Below, in pieces: positions 8,757 to 17,334 of a stretch of DNA of 64,000 nucleotides (the first letter of the stretch is position 1; every line of letters begins with the position of its first letter). The position numbers and the translations under genes are program-made. Below the pieces are notes generated by a model. That model worked only from the letters and a program-made list of their open reading frames with translations, was not told where the DNA came from and ran no database searches. Location of the stretch: contig JACCWH010000152.1 in NCBI GenBank assembly GCA_013697735.1, forward strand, positions 48,786-112,785. The letters run 5' to 3'. The DNA comes from Trueperaceae bacterium (GTDB lineage Bacteria; Deinococcota; Deinococci; Deinococcales; Trueperaceae).

Positions 8757-10285
8757 GTGCGGTTCACCCCCAGGAAGCGGACGTAGAGGATCGCGAAGCC
8801 GAAGATGAGGAGGAAGATCAACACGCCGATGGCCGAGGCGTACCCCGCCTCCTGGTTGTTGATGAGGACCTCGAATGTATAGGTCGACACGCTGTGCTCC
8901 GCGCGCCCGAAGAGGACGTTGAAGAGGTCGAACACGCGCAGCGCGTCGAGGGTACGGAAGATCAGTGCGACCGCGATCGCGGGCTTGAGGAGCGGCAGGG
9001 TGATCGATACGAACTCGCGTGCCCGGCTGGCGCCGTCCACGCGTGCGGATTCGTAGAGCTCCTTGGGGATCACCTGGAGCCCGGCGAGGAGCAGCAGCGC
9101 CATGAACGGCGAGGTCTTCCAGACGTCGATCATGATCGCGGACGGGAGCTGGAGCGCGGCGGTGGTGAGCCACGCCTGGGGGGATTCGATGAGGCCGGTC
9201 ATCATCCCGACACGGTTCACGATTCCGGCGCTGGTGTCCTTGAGCATGAGCTCCCATAGCCGCGCAGACACTACGGTCGGGATCGCCCAAGGAACGAGCA
9301 TGACGGCGCGCATGGCGCCGCGACCGCGGAACTCCGAGTGCACCGTCAGAGCGATGAAGAGCCCGAGCAGTAGCTCGAGCGTCACCGAGGCGCTCGCGAA
9401 CATGAGCGTGACCCAGATGGCGCGCATCCACGTCCGGTCGAGCGCTCCGACGCTGATGGCGCGATCGGGTGCGGTCACGAGCGGCAGGTCCCAGTGCCAG
9501 GCAGTGCGGTAGCCATCGAGCAGCGTCTCGCGTGGGATGGACTCCCAGCGCACGGCGCCGTTCGCGGAGCGCGCGCAGGAACCGTCATCGGCGGTGCGAC
9601 AGGCGACCTCGTCGAGGCGCAGGGTGAGGAGGGTGCGGTAGTGGGTGAGGCCGACGAAGGAGGGCACGTCGTCGGAGGCGAAGCGTTTGTCGGTGAGGCT
9701 GGTGATCACCGTGGCCTCGAGTGGGCGTGCGGCGACGACGAGCAGGATGACGAGCGCGGGCACGAGGAGGTTCCAGGCGGTGCGCGCCTCGCGCGCGACG
9801 AGCGGTTCGTGCGCGAGTCCGGGAACCTGGGCAGCGCGGGCGAGGGCGGTACGGAGCGCCAGTGCGGCGAGGACCGCGAGGGCGGGCCCGAGGGTGCCGT
9901 CTGCGAGCAAGGGAGCGCCCTGTGTGAGACGGAGGACGGTCATGACGAGGGCGAAGATCGCGAGCCAGGTGACGCCGTCGTGCGCTGTGCGCGTCGCGCC
10001 GACGTCGCGCCGTGCGACGCCCATGCCGAGTGTGATCGCGGCTAGGCCGAGAGAAGTGACGAGCAGCGGCATCAGTACGCCGAAAGCGTCTAGAACGGCG
10101 ATCACCAGCGACGGCCGACCGGCGCCGAGGGTGGCGTCGAGGGCACTACGGACGCCGCTATCCTGCGTGATCTCGAGCGCCAGTGAGCCGATGGTCACGA
10201 TCCCGAGGAGGATCAGCAGCGCGCCGAGGAGCGTCGTGCCGGGACCGACGGATGACGTGGGGCGGGCGGAGATCGGGGTCGCCAT
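8753..10285 (-). CDS. Carbohydrate ABC transporter permease, MalF type, with extended N-terminus
   Basis: The 510-aa partner of the MalG-type permease. The C-terminal third is the standard transport domain with an EAA loop at KELYESARVDGASRAREF. The N-terminal 210 residues add about four or five extra membrane helices (around 12-35, 48-75, 88-108, 112-130 and 150-175) and are followed by a periplasmic region of about 100 residues before the first core helix. The start at 10285 has GAGGTG five bases upstream. A strong hairpin separates it from the binding-protein gene. The extension is larger than in classical 300-aa sugar permeases, though MalF of enterobacteria also has extra helices and a large periplasmic loop. 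Confidence 0.88.
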   Translation of the reverse strand: MATPISARPTSSVGPGTTLLGALLILLGIVTIGSLALEITQDSGVRSALDATLGAGRPSLVIAVLDAFGVLMPLLVTSLGLAAITLGMGVARRDVGATRTAHDGVTWLAIFALVMTVLRLTQGAPLLADGTLGPALAVLAALALRTALARAAQVPGLAHEPLVAREARTAWNLLVPALVILLVVAARPLEATVITSLTDKRFASDDVPSFVGLTHYRTLLTLRLDEVACRTADDGSCARSANGAVRWESIPRETLLDGYRTAWHWDLPLVTAPDRAISVGALDRTWMRAIWVTLMFASASVTLELLLGLFIALTVHSEFRGRGAMRAVMLVPWAIPTVVSARLWELMLKDTSAGIVNRVGMMTGLIESPQAWLTTAALQLPSAIMIDVWKTSPFMALLLLAGLQVIPKELYESARVDGASRAREFVSITLPLLKPAIAVALIFRTLDALRVFDLFNVLFGRAEHSVSTYTFEVLINNQEAGYASAIGVLIFLLIFGFAILYVRFLGVNRT

Positions 10286-10299
10286 GGTGGCACCTCGGA

Positions 10300-10337
10300 G
10301 TTGGCTGGAGGGCGCGCGAGGGCGCCCGCCAGCCAAC
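10300..10337 (-). promoter_or_regulatory. Intercistronic hairpin after the binding-protein gene
   Basis: Outer arms 10300-10308 and 10329-10337 pair perfectly over 9 bases. After one mismatch, inner arms 10310-10315 and 10322-10327 add 6 more pairs. It lies between the binding-protein stop and the MalF-type start, the usual place for a structure that protects the upstream mRNA or partly terminates transcription. Confidence 0.7.
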
Positions 10338-10342
10338 CGGGA

Positions 10343-11635
10343 TCAGTTCCCGAGCAGGGACTCGAGGTCGAGTTCGAGGAGCGTCAAGGCGGTCTCGGCG
10401 TCCTCGCCACCCGTGAGGATGCTGTGGACGGCCGTCGAGTAGAGCGTCGAGACGCGGTTGTAGCGCGTCCCCGTCACCGTCGACGGGCGCGGCGTTGCGC
10501 CCATGAATACGCTGTCGAGGCCAGCGAAGAACGGGACCGCCTCGATCACGTCCGCGTCTTGGTAGAGGGCCGCGATCGTCGGGTTGATGGAGGAGCGGAT
10601 CGCGCGGCGCTTCTGCTCATCGTACGACGCGAAGTACTTGGCGAACGCCACCGCGGCGTCGACGTTGGCGCTGTAGCGGTTCACGCCGATGCTCCAGCCG
10701 CCCATGGCGGCGGCCGAGGTGCCGGAGGCGCCGGCCGGCAGCGCCGCGACGTCGAATACGTCGCCGATCGCTTCGCTGTCGAAGGAGATGCTGTATGCGT
10801 AGGGCCAGTTTCGCATGAAAGCGGCGTTGCCGGCGTGCCAGACACCGCGTGCGTCGTCCTCGACGTAGCCGACGACTCCGGGTGGGCTGATCGTGCCTAC
10901 CCAGCCGGCGGCGCGCTCGAAGGCGCGGATCGTCGCGTCGTTGGCGACCTCGACGTCACCGGCGGGGCTGACGATGGAGCCTCCGCCCTCGGAGACCTGC
11001 CACTCGAGGGCGTTGGTGGTCAGTCCCTCGTAGTTGTTGCCCTGCCAGACGAATCCCCAGAAGTCGGCGTTGCCCTCGGCACGTTCGCCTTCCTGAATGG
11101 TACGGGCCATGCCCTCGAGCTCGTCCCAGGTGGCGGGCGGGCCGTCGAAGCCGTAGCGCTCGAGGAGATCGGTGCGGTAGTACAGCATCCCGGCGCCGAG
11201 GCGGAAGGCGATGGCCGCCATCTTGTCGCCGATGATGTTGTTCTGGATGAACCCAGGGAAGTGTGCGGCGAGTTCTTCGTCGCTGAAGTAGGGCATCAGG
11301 TCGACGAGGTTCTCGGCGAGGATGCCGGGCCAGATCACGTCGACGCGCATGACGTCGATGTCGCCACTTTGGCCCTCGAGCATCGTGAGGTAGTTGGCAA
11401 GCAGGTCCGACGCGCTGGCCGGACCGGAGACGATGGTGACCGTGATGTGCGGGCAGGCCTCGTTGAATGCGGCGACGGTCTCGCGTTCGATCTCGGCGGC
11501 GTTGCCGACGGGGTCGCCCATGAAGGTGATCGTGGCGGGCGCGTCGGTGACGCAATCGATGGTGGCGCCTTGGGCGTGCGCGAGCGTGGCGAGCGTGAAG
11601 GCGAGGGCGAGGAGGATTCGTCGGACGTTTCGCAT
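10343..11635 (-). CDS. Extracellular sugar-binding protein (family 1) of an ABC importer
   Basis: Periplasmic substrate-binding protein, 430 aa. A type I signal peptide (about 1-22) ends LAHA before Gln; there is no lipobox. The mature part has the MalE-like pattern: AAFNEACPHITVTI near the N-terminus, a DVMRVDVIWPG segment at the first domain crossover, and PPATWDELEGMARTIQ, typical of sugar-binding proteins. It captures a sugar or oligosaccharide and delivers it to the permeases downstream. The start has GAGGA six bases upstream. The neighbouring sulfatase and FGE suggest a sulfated sugar, which is inference. Confidence 0.92.
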   Translation of the reverse strand: MRNVRRILLALAFTLATLAHAQGATIDCVTDAPATITFMGDPVGNAAEIERETVAAFNEACPHITVTIVSGPASASDLLANYLTMLEGQSGDIDVMRVDVIWPGILAENLVDLMPYFSDEELAAHFPGFIQNNIIGDKMAAIAFRLGAGMLYYRTDLLERYGFDGPPATWDELEGMARTIQEGERAEGNADFWGFVWQGNNYEGLTTNALEWQVSEGGGSIVSPAGDVEVANDATIRAFERAAGWVGTISPPGVVGYVEDDARGVWHAGNAAFMRNWPYAYSISFDSEAIGDVFDVAALPAGASGTSAAAMGGWSIGVNRYSANVDAAVAFAKYFASYDEQKRRAIRSSINPTIAALYQDADVIEAVPFFAGLDSVFMGATPRPSTVTGTRYNRVSTLYSTAVHSILTGGEDAETALTLLELDLESLLGN

Positions 11636-11673
11636 GGTGGGTCCTCAGGGGGTGCGAGATGCGCGGAGGCGCA

Positions 11674-11725
11674 GGGGTGGGTGGAGGAAGGGGGCGTGGG
11701 TGGCGTGTGTCGGGGTGGCTGGGGG
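11674..11725 (+). other. G-run cluster with G-quadruplex potential
   Basis: The 96-base gap between the DUF3604 and binding-protein genes is strongly G-biased on the plus strand, with six runs of three or more G at 11674-11725. One loop is 8 bases and one 11, so it is not a strict quadruplex match. The transcript made here is the C-rich strand. Confidence 0.35.
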
Positions 11726-11731
11726 CCTGCT

Positions 11732-13255
11732 TCACCTCCTCGCGGGATCGCGCGGTTCGACCCAGATGGGCGAGCTCCACGCCATGTGGTCGTTGCGTTG
11801 TCGGACGCGGGCCCGGTAGAGGTCGGGCCCACCCGATCCGGTCGGGCGGTGGGTGAAGTCGAGCCGCAGGGCGTACTCGGCTTCGGGGACGGCGCGGTGG
11901 AAGCAGATCGCCGGGGAGACGAAGCCGCCGAGGTGGTGGGTGCGCGCTCCCTCGTGCAGGTCGCGCAGAGGGATGTGAAGCGTGCGGCCGTTCACCACCG
12001 CTTCGAGCACGGTCTGGTCGTCGGCGTCGATCTCGAGGCAGATGCCCTCCATGGCGGGGAGCGCCGAGAGGGCGTTGGGCCGGGTCACGGTTGTGAAGCG
12101 AACGCTGCTCTCGTCCGGATGCTCGAGGGTGTGCGGCGCGTGCCGGGTGCCCTCGGGGGGAGCTTCGTGGGGGTTGGGGCCGCGGAAACGCGCCTCGACA
12201 CCGATCAAGTCGCCCCGTCGGACGCGGATCGTCACGTCCCACGGGGTTGCCTCGGTCGCCTCGCCCCAGCCGACCTCGACGTGCACCTTGACCGGGCCGG
12301 GCGCGTGATCGCCCTGGAAGACGCTGACGCGGTGGACGACGCGCTCGTCGTGCAGGATCTCGACCCAGTCGAGGGCGCCGCCGCCGCGCACCTCCACCTC
12401 GATCCGGCGCGCGTCGGTGGCAGGCGCGACACCGCCCATGAGCGTGCCGTCGAGCGCGAATGCGAGGTCGATGCGGTCGCCGGTGAGGGCGTAGGTGCGG
12501 CGCGATGCGATGGCGTCCCAGAGGGCGTCGCGGTCGAGCGAGCGCATCCATGCCCCCATGCGTCCGAATCCGTAGGAGCCGGGGACGGCGTTGTGGTGGT
12601 CCGTGGAGCCGACGACACCGAAGCGCAATCCTTGGGACCAGGCGTAGCCGGCGGTGCCGTGCTCGTGGCGGGGGCCCATCGCGTGCAAATAGGGGACTGC
12701 TCCGTCGGAGCGTTCGGAGGAGCCATGGAACGAGACGGTCTCGACCACGGGCGAGAGCTCGGGGTCGAACGCCGACCAATCGATACCGCGCAGCCCTTGG
12801 CGGTAGGCGACGTGGTGCGGGATCAGGAAGGTGTCGCCGGCGACCTCGCGCAGGGCGGCGCGGAGCGCAGGGAGGTCGGGTGCGTCGAAGATGTGGGCCC
12901 CGCGGGTAGCGCGGAAATAGATGCAGTGATCGCCGTATGCCATGGAGTGCCATTCGAAGCTCGGCAGCGTCACGAAGGTGCCGCTTTCGTCGGCCGCATC
13001 GGTCAGCGCCAAGTAGTCGGCCCAACCAGCGCGTGCGCGCTCGAAGCCGCGACGATGGTAGTCCACGAGGTAGGCGAGATCGGGATCGTCGGTGGGCACG
13101 TCGGGCCATGCTCCGTGGACGGTGAGGCTGACGAAGTCGAGTTGCAGGCGCGCGTTGGCCATGGCTTCGTCCGGCGTCCCCCGCCCGTACGACAGGTTGC
13201 AGTGATTGTGGAGGTCGCCGTACCGTGCGCGTAGGTCCTCGTATCCGGGGATCAT
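11732..13255 (-). CDS. PHP-like DUF3604 family protein, predicted metal-dependent hydrolase
   Basis: 507 aa. The N-terminus carries a PHP-type metal motif (YGDLHNHCNLSYGRGT) and further His/Asp clusters at SFEWHSM, LIPHHVAYRQG and VGSTDHHN, as in the PHP superfamily. The C-terminal half (about 290-500) is beta-rich and resembles the accessory domain of DUF3604 proteins. Its reaction is unknown; PHP proteins hydrolyse phosphate esters or related bonds. There is no signal peptide. The ATG at 13255 has GGGAGGG nine bases upstream. As the first gene of the minus-strand sugar operon it may process the imported compound or a phosphorylated intermediate. Confidence 0.8.
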   Translation of the reverse strand: MIPGYEDLRARYGDLHNHCNLSYGRGTPDEAMANARLQLDFVSLTVHGAWPDVPTDDPDLAYLVDYHRRGFERARAGWADYLALTDAADESGTFVTLPSFEWHSMAYGDHCIYFRATRGAHIFDAPDLPALRAALREVAGDTFLIPHHVAYRQGLRGIDWSAFDPELSPVVETVSFHGSSERSDGAVPYLHAMGPRHEHGTAGYAWSQGLRFGVVGSTDHHNAVPGSYGFGRMGAWMRSLDRDALWDAIASRRTYALTGDRIDLAFALDGTLMGGVAPATDARRIEVEVRGGGALDWVEILHDERVVHRVSVFQGDHAPGPVKVHVEVGWGEATEATPWDVTIRVRRGDLIGVEARFRGPNPHEAPPEGTRHAPHTLEHPDESSVRFTTVTRPNALSALPAMEGICLEIDADDQTVLEAVVNGRTLHIPLRDLHEGARTHHLGGFVSPAICFHRAVPEAEYALRLDFTHRPTGSGGPDLYRARVRQRNDHMAWSSPIWVEPRDPARR

Positions 13256-13340
13256 GATGACGGGCCCTCCCAGGCCGCGAACGGATTGCTGAGCAGATGC
13301 CGGAGCGCACGAGGGGCGCACGCGGAATAAGTGATGCTCT

Positions 13341-13370
13341 TTTGTATTACACTTTCGAAAAGGTTGTCAA
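13341..13370 (-). promoter_or_regulatory. Promoter and probable ROK operator for the sugar/sulfatase operon
   Basis: On the minus strand a perfect TTGACA (13365-13370) and TACAAA (13341-13346) are spaced 18 bases. The spacer holds the palindrome TTTCGAAA (13353-13360). This AT-rich island stands out in GC-rich surroundings and lies between the divergent DUF3604 and ROK genes, so a repressor bound there would block the minus-strand operon and possibly its own gene. Confidence 0.65.
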
Positions 13371-13398
13371 GCCTCCATCCCCCGCCTCCGGTATCGTG

Positions 13399-14610
13399 AT
13401 GCGCTCGTCCCTGAACGACCAATCCGCCATGGACACCCCCCGCGCGATCGTCACCCACCTCCTCACCCAACCGCTGTCGTTGGCCGGCCTCGGGTCGGCG
13501 ACCGGGAGTAGCCTCCCGACGCTGCGGCGCGCGATCCGTGACCTGCAGGAGGCGCGTTGGGTGTCGATCGTCGGCCGCGAGGTCGACACCGGCGGGCGAC
13601 CCGCCAACCTCTTCGGCGTCGATGCCGACGCCATCGCGCTCATCGGCGTTCACGTCGAGCACCCCGGCATGCGGCTCGTGGCCACCGACCTGACCGGCGC
13701 CGTGCTCGACGAGCGGGAGCTCCCGGGGGACGGCATCCTCGAGCTCGATACCGTCGATCGCGCGATCGGCTCGTATCTGGAGCACGTCCGCGCCCGCTTC
13801 CCGGGGCGGCGCGTCCTCGGTCTCGCGCTCGCCAGCCCCGGCTACGTCGACCCGCTCACCGGCACCGTGATCGCCATCGGGCGCGTGCCGACGTGGAACA
13901 ACCTGCCCATGGGCGAGCGGCTCCGCGAGGCGACCGGCCTGCGCGTGAGCATCGTCAACGACGTGGACGCGATGGCCGCCGCCGAGTTCGGCGGCAGGGC
14001 CGATCCGCGCACCTACGCCTACCTCGCGGTAGGGGAGGGCGTGAAGTTCAGCCTCTTCCTCCACGGGAAGCCGTACGTGGGACCCTTCGGCAATGCGGGG
14101 CTCGTGAATCTGCGCCTCCTGGCCGCCGCGGGCGGCGACGTCGACGCCGCGGACGTGCTGACCATGTTCGGGCTCGTCGATACCTTCCTCCGGCGCTCGG
14201 CGTCGCGGCGTCCGCCTGGCGCCGACGCACACGCGCGCGTCGCCGACGCGCCCGACGCCCGAGCACGCTTCCTGCAGGTTCTCGCGCTCGCCGAGGACGG
14301 TGACCCCGTCGCCGCGGAGCTCGTCGGGTGGATGATCGACGTCCTGGGTGTACAGATCGCGAGCTTCGTTCACCTCATTCAGCCCGAGCTGCTCGTGATC
14401 GGGGGCGCCCTGGCCGGCGGGCCCGAGCGGGTTCTCGACGATGTGGAAGCCTCGTTGCGCCGCCACCTCCCCACCCTTCTCGACAACAACCTCATCGTGA
14501 GACGCGCTCGAGTGGTCAGCGCCAGCGCGGCGGCGATCGGAGCGACGCGCGTCTTCCTCCACCGGTTCCTCGCCCAGGATGGGCCCCCGATCACGAGCGT
14601 GATGGGATGA
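13399..14610 (+). CDS. ROK family transcriptional regulator
   Basis: About 403 aa. An N-terminal helix-turn-helix region (about 12-60, including SLAGLGSATGSSLPTLRRAI) precedes a ROK domain with ASPGYVDP and VNDVDAMAAAEF. The usual ROK zinc-site cysteines are not apparent, so sugar phosphorylation is unlikely and a regulatory role is favoured. The start is uncertain: ATG 13399 and ATG 13429 are both possible, and neither has a Shine-Dalgarno sequence; a TATCGT box ends one base before 13399. The gene is divergent from the sugar operon across the operator at 13353-13360 and overlaps the FGE gene (ATGA). The inducer is presumably the imported sugar. Confidence 0.82.
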   Translation: MRSSLNDQSAMDTPRAIVTHLLTQPLSLAGLGSATGSSLPTLRRAIRDLQEARWVSIVGREVDTGGRPANLFGVDADAIALIGVHVEHPGMRLVATDLTGAVLDERELPGDGILELDTVDRAIGSYLEHVRARFPGRRVLGLALASPGYVDPLTGTVIAIGRVPTWNNLPMGERLREATGLRVSIVNDVDAMAAAEFGGRADPRTYAYLAVGEGVKFSLFLHGKPYVGPFGNAGLVNLRLLAAAGGDVDAADVLTMFGLVDTFLRRSASRRPPGADAHARVADAPDARARFLQVLALAEDGDPVAAELVGWMIDVLGVQIASFVHLIQPELLVIGGALAGGPERVLDDVEASLRRHLPTLLDNNLIVRRARVVSASAAAIGATRVFLHRFLAQDGPPITSVMG

Positions 14611-15620
14611 CAATCGACCGCAGCCAAGATCTTGAGAACCGGCCGCCTGAGGTCGGGAGCGTGCGCAATGTGCCGTGCTGCGGCCCGGGCTCGCGCGCAG
14701 GCGACGCCGTCGCGCGGCTCCTCGTGCAGCAAAGCGCGTCGACGAGAACAACGGCCGGACCGGTCGGCGCGCCGCACGCGGTGATCGACCTGCCGGGCGG
14801 CACGTTCCGGATGGGCACCGACGCGCCGACGTTCCCGCAGGACCGCGAGGGGCCGGTCAGGAGTGTGCACGTCGAAGGCTTCTCCATCGACGCCTACGCC
14901 GTGACCAATGCGCGCTTCGCCGCGTTCGTCGACGGCACTTCGTACGTGACCGAAGCCGAGCGCTTCGGCTGGTCGTTCGTGTTCTACCGCTTCCTGCCGC
15001 CCGAGCTCTCTCACGCGCGGCCGGTGCCGGGGGTTCCGTGGTGGCGAGCGGTACTCGGCGCGACGTGGTGCGCACCCGAGGGACCGGGATCCGACCTGGC
15101 AGGCCGCGCCGATCATCCGGTCGTGCACGTGTCGTGGCGTGATGCCCGCGCCTTCGCCACCTGGGCGGGCGGTCGTCTCGCGCGGGAAGCGGAGTGGGAG
15201 TACGCTGCGCGCGGCGGCCTCGAGGGGAGGCGCTTCCCGTGGGGCGACGAGCTCGAAAGAGGCGGCCGCCACCGCTGCAACGTCTGGCAGGGGACATTCC
15301 CGGAGCGCGACACGGGCGAGGACGGCTTCGTGGGCACCGCTCCCGTCGACGCCTTCGAACCGAACGGATTCGGTCTCTACAACGTGGTCGGCAACGTCTG
15401 GGAGTGGTGCGAGGACCGGTTCGACGGAGCCAGACCGGAGGGCCCGGGCCCTCGGGTCCAGCGCGGTGGTTCGTACCTCTGTCACGCGTCCTATTGCGAC
15501 CGCTACCGCGTGTCCGCGCGAACGCCGAGCGACGAAGACAGCAGCACGGGGCACCTCGGGTTCAGGCTGGCGTACGACCGATCGGACGGGTCGGGGAGCG
15601 ACGCTGCCACCGCACGGTAG
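14607..15620 (+). CDS. Formylglycine-generating enzyme (sulfatase maturation, SUMF1 family)
   Basis: Oxidises the active-site Cys of type I sulfatases to formylglycine. It has 337 aa. The FGE-sulfatase domain starts near residue 58 (IDLPGGTFRMGTD) and runs to the end. The C-terminal signature RGGSYLCHASYCDRYR holds both catalytic cysteines (Cys292 and Cys297), five apart as in characterised aerobic FGEs, so this is a genuine FGE and not merely a fold relative. VGNVWEWCEDRF is also typical. There is no signal peptide, which matches the cytoplasmic sulfatase at 6551. The ATG overlaps the stop of the ROK gene, so regulator and maturase are co-translated. Confidence 0.92.
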   Translation: MTIDRSQDLENRPPEVGSVRNVPCCGPGSRAGDAVARLLVQQSASTRTTAGPVGAPHAVIDLPGGTFRMGTDAPTFPQDREGPVRSVHVEGFSIDAYAVTNARFAAFVDGTSYVTEAERFGWSFVFYRFLPPELSHARPVPGVPWWRAVLGATWCAPEGPGSDLAGRADHPVVHVSWRDARAFATWAGGRLAREAEWEYAARGGLEGRRFPWGDELERGGRHRCNVWQGTFPERDTGEDGFVGTAPVDAFEPNGFGLYNVVGNVWEWCEDRFDGARPEGPGPRVQRGGSYLCHASYCDRYRVSARTPSDEDSSTGHLGFRLAYDRSDGSGSDAATAR

Positions 15621-15642
15621 CGTGGCCGCAGGGAGGTACGAC

Positions 15643-16641
15643 GTGTCGAACCGAGTCCGCTGGGGCATCCTCAGCACCGCCCGCATCGCCCGCGAGAAGG
15701 TGATTCCGGCCATGTTCAAAGGGGTCGGCATCGACGTGGTGGCGATCGCCTCGCGCGCGGAGGACGCCGCGCGCGAGGCGGCCGACGCGCTTCGTATTCC
15801 GCGCGCCCACGCCACCTACGAGGCGCTCCTCGAGGATTCCGAGGTCGACGCGGTGTACGTCTGCGTGCCGAACCACCTGCACGTCACCTGGACGATCCGT
15901 GCGCTCGAGGCGGGGAAGCACGTACTGTGCGAGAAGCCGATCGGGATGGACACCGAAGACGCCGAACGACTCGTCGCGGCCGCCGCGCGCTTCCCCGAGC
16001 TGAAGGTGATGGAGGCATTCATGTATCGCTTCCATCCCCAGTGGATCGAGGCGAAGCGGCTCGTCGACGACGGCGCCATCGGGCGCCTCCAACACGTGCA
16101 TTCGCACTTCTCCTACTTCAAGCTCGATCCGACGAACATCCGTAACCAGGTCGAGGCGGGGGGTGGGGGTCTCATGGACATCGGCTCCTACGACGTCTCG
16201 CTCTCGCGATTCCTGTTCGACCGCGAGCCGGATCGCGTGGTCGCGAGCGTCGACTACGATCCCGACCTGAAGATCGACCGTCTCGTGAGCGCACTCCTCG
16301 ATTTCGGCGAGGGCAGGACCGCGACTTTCACGTGTGGCACGCAACTGATTCGTCATCAGCGTGCTCAGGCGTTCGGCAGCGACGGACGCGTCGAGCTCGA
16401 AATCCCGTTCAACGCGCCGCAGGACGGCCCGACGCGCCTCTGGCACGAAACCGAGTCGGGTACGTGCGAACGGGTGTTCGATCGGGTCGACCAGTACACC
16501 CTACAGGTGGAAGCGTTCTCCAACGCGATCCGGGACGATACTCCCGTGCCGACGCCCCTCGCCGACGCGGTCGCGAACATGCGGACGATCGACGCCATCG
16601 TGGAGAGTGGGCGCACGCGAGGTTGGGTGTCACCGACGTGA
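15643..16641 (+). CDS. Gfo/Idh/MocA family NAD(P)-dependent oxidoreductase
   Basis: 332 aa. An N-terminal Rossmann fold (WGILSTARIAREKVIPAM) and the family signature AGKHVLCEKPIGMD (Lys of EKP as probable catalytic residue) are clear, followed by EAFMYRFHPQW. These enzymes oxidise or reduce sugars and cyclitols. The GTG start has GGGAGG six bases upstream; the frame is open further 5' but overlaps the FGE gene as a shadow. It follows FGE by 22 bases and overlaps the DUF1349 gene (GTGA). A role in converting the desulfated sugar is likely. Confidence 0.9.
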   Translation: MSNRVRWGILSTARIAREKVIPAMFKGVGIDVVAIASRAEDAAREAADALRIPRAHATYEALLEDSEVDAVYVCVPNHLHVTWTIRALEAGKHVLCEKPIGMDTEDAERLVAAAARFPELKVMEAFMYRFHPQWIEAKRLVDDGAIGRLQHVHSHFSYFKLDPTNIRNQVEAGGGGLMDIGSYDVSLSRFLFDREPDRVVASVDYDPDLKIDRLVSALLDFGEGRTATFTCGTQLIRHQRAQAFGSDGRVELEIPFNAPQDGPTRLWHETESGTCERVFDRVDQYTLQVEAFSNAIRDDTPVPTPLADAVANMRTIDAIVESGRTRGWVSPT

Positions 16642-17252
16642 CGCCTCCATCGGGACCTAAACTCGAGGGTTTCGGCTCCCGTGCGCGTTGGCTCGTTCCG
16701 CCCGCGAGTTGGCGCAGCGCGAATCCTTCTCACCTCGTGCTCGAGGCGCCCGCGGCCACCGACCGGTTCGTCGATCCCGTCACGGGCACCGTTCGCGACG
16801 ACAGCCCGATCTGGCTCACCGGGACGGGGGCTCCGGCGTCGCTCCGCGCTCGCGTGTCCGCCACGTTCGCCGACACCTTCGACGCCGGTGTGCTGATGGC
16901 CTATCAGGCGCGCGACCGCTGGGCAAAGCTCTGCTTCGAGCGCGCGCCCGATGGCCGCGTCATGGTGGTGACGGTGGTGACGCGCGGGCGCTCGGACGAC
17001 GCCAACGCCTTCGTGGTCGACGGCGCCGACGTGTGGCTTCGCATCTCGGTGCTGGCGGCGGGCGCCTACGCCTTCCACGCATCGCGCAATGGCGAAGCTT
17101 GGGATCTCGTACGCCTCTTCTCGCTCGGGGAACGGGGTCGCAGACGCGTCGGCTTGTCGAGCCAGTCACCCGTGGGCGGTGGCTGCACCGCGACCTTCTC
17201 CGAGATCTCGCTCGTGCCGGAGGTGCCGGTCGATCTGCGATCGGGTGTCTGA
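16638..17252 (+). CDS. DUF1349 family protein
   Basis: 204 aa, a beta-sandwich (concanavalin-like) family. Typical parts are the SATFADTFDAGVLMAY strand pair, AKLCFERAPDGR and SRNGEAWDLVRLFSL. There is no signal peptide. DUF1349 proteins are found with carbohydrate genes and may bind glycans; catalysis has not been shown as far as I know. The GTG overlaps the stop of the oxidoreductase gene, so it is the last gene of the plus-strand arm. Confidence 0.78.
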   Translation: MTPPSGPKLEGFGSRARWLVPPASWRSANPSHLVLEAPAATDRFVDPVTGTVRDDSPIWLTGTGAPASLRARVSATFADTFDAGVLMAYQARDRWAKLCFERAPDGRVMVVTVVTRGRSDDANAFVVDGADVWLRISVLAAGAYAFHASRNGEAWDLVRLFSLGERGRRRVGLSSQSPVGGGCTATFSEISLVPEVPVDLRSGV

Positions 17253-17321
17253 CGTGGCGCCTCGTGGTCGCCCGACGGCGTTCGGGTCGCGCCTCACTCC
17301 ACGCGCACACGCCCGTCGTCA

Positions 17322-17327
17322 TAAGGT
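17322..17327 (+). promoter_or_regulatory. -10 box TAAGGT before fabF
   Basis: TAAGGT ends 7 bases before the ATG at 17335. The same bases could serve as a weak Shine-Dalgarno (AAGGTG), so leaderless initiation is not certain here. Confidence 0.4.
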
Positions 17328-17334
17328 GTCGCTC

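Noticed and set aside
10301..13234. A 977-codon open frame on the plus strand across the binding-protein and DUF3604 genes
   Set aside because: It is antisense to two clear genes, its translation is low-complexity Gly/Val/Arg/Asp, and such frames arise from GC-biased third positions on the other strand.
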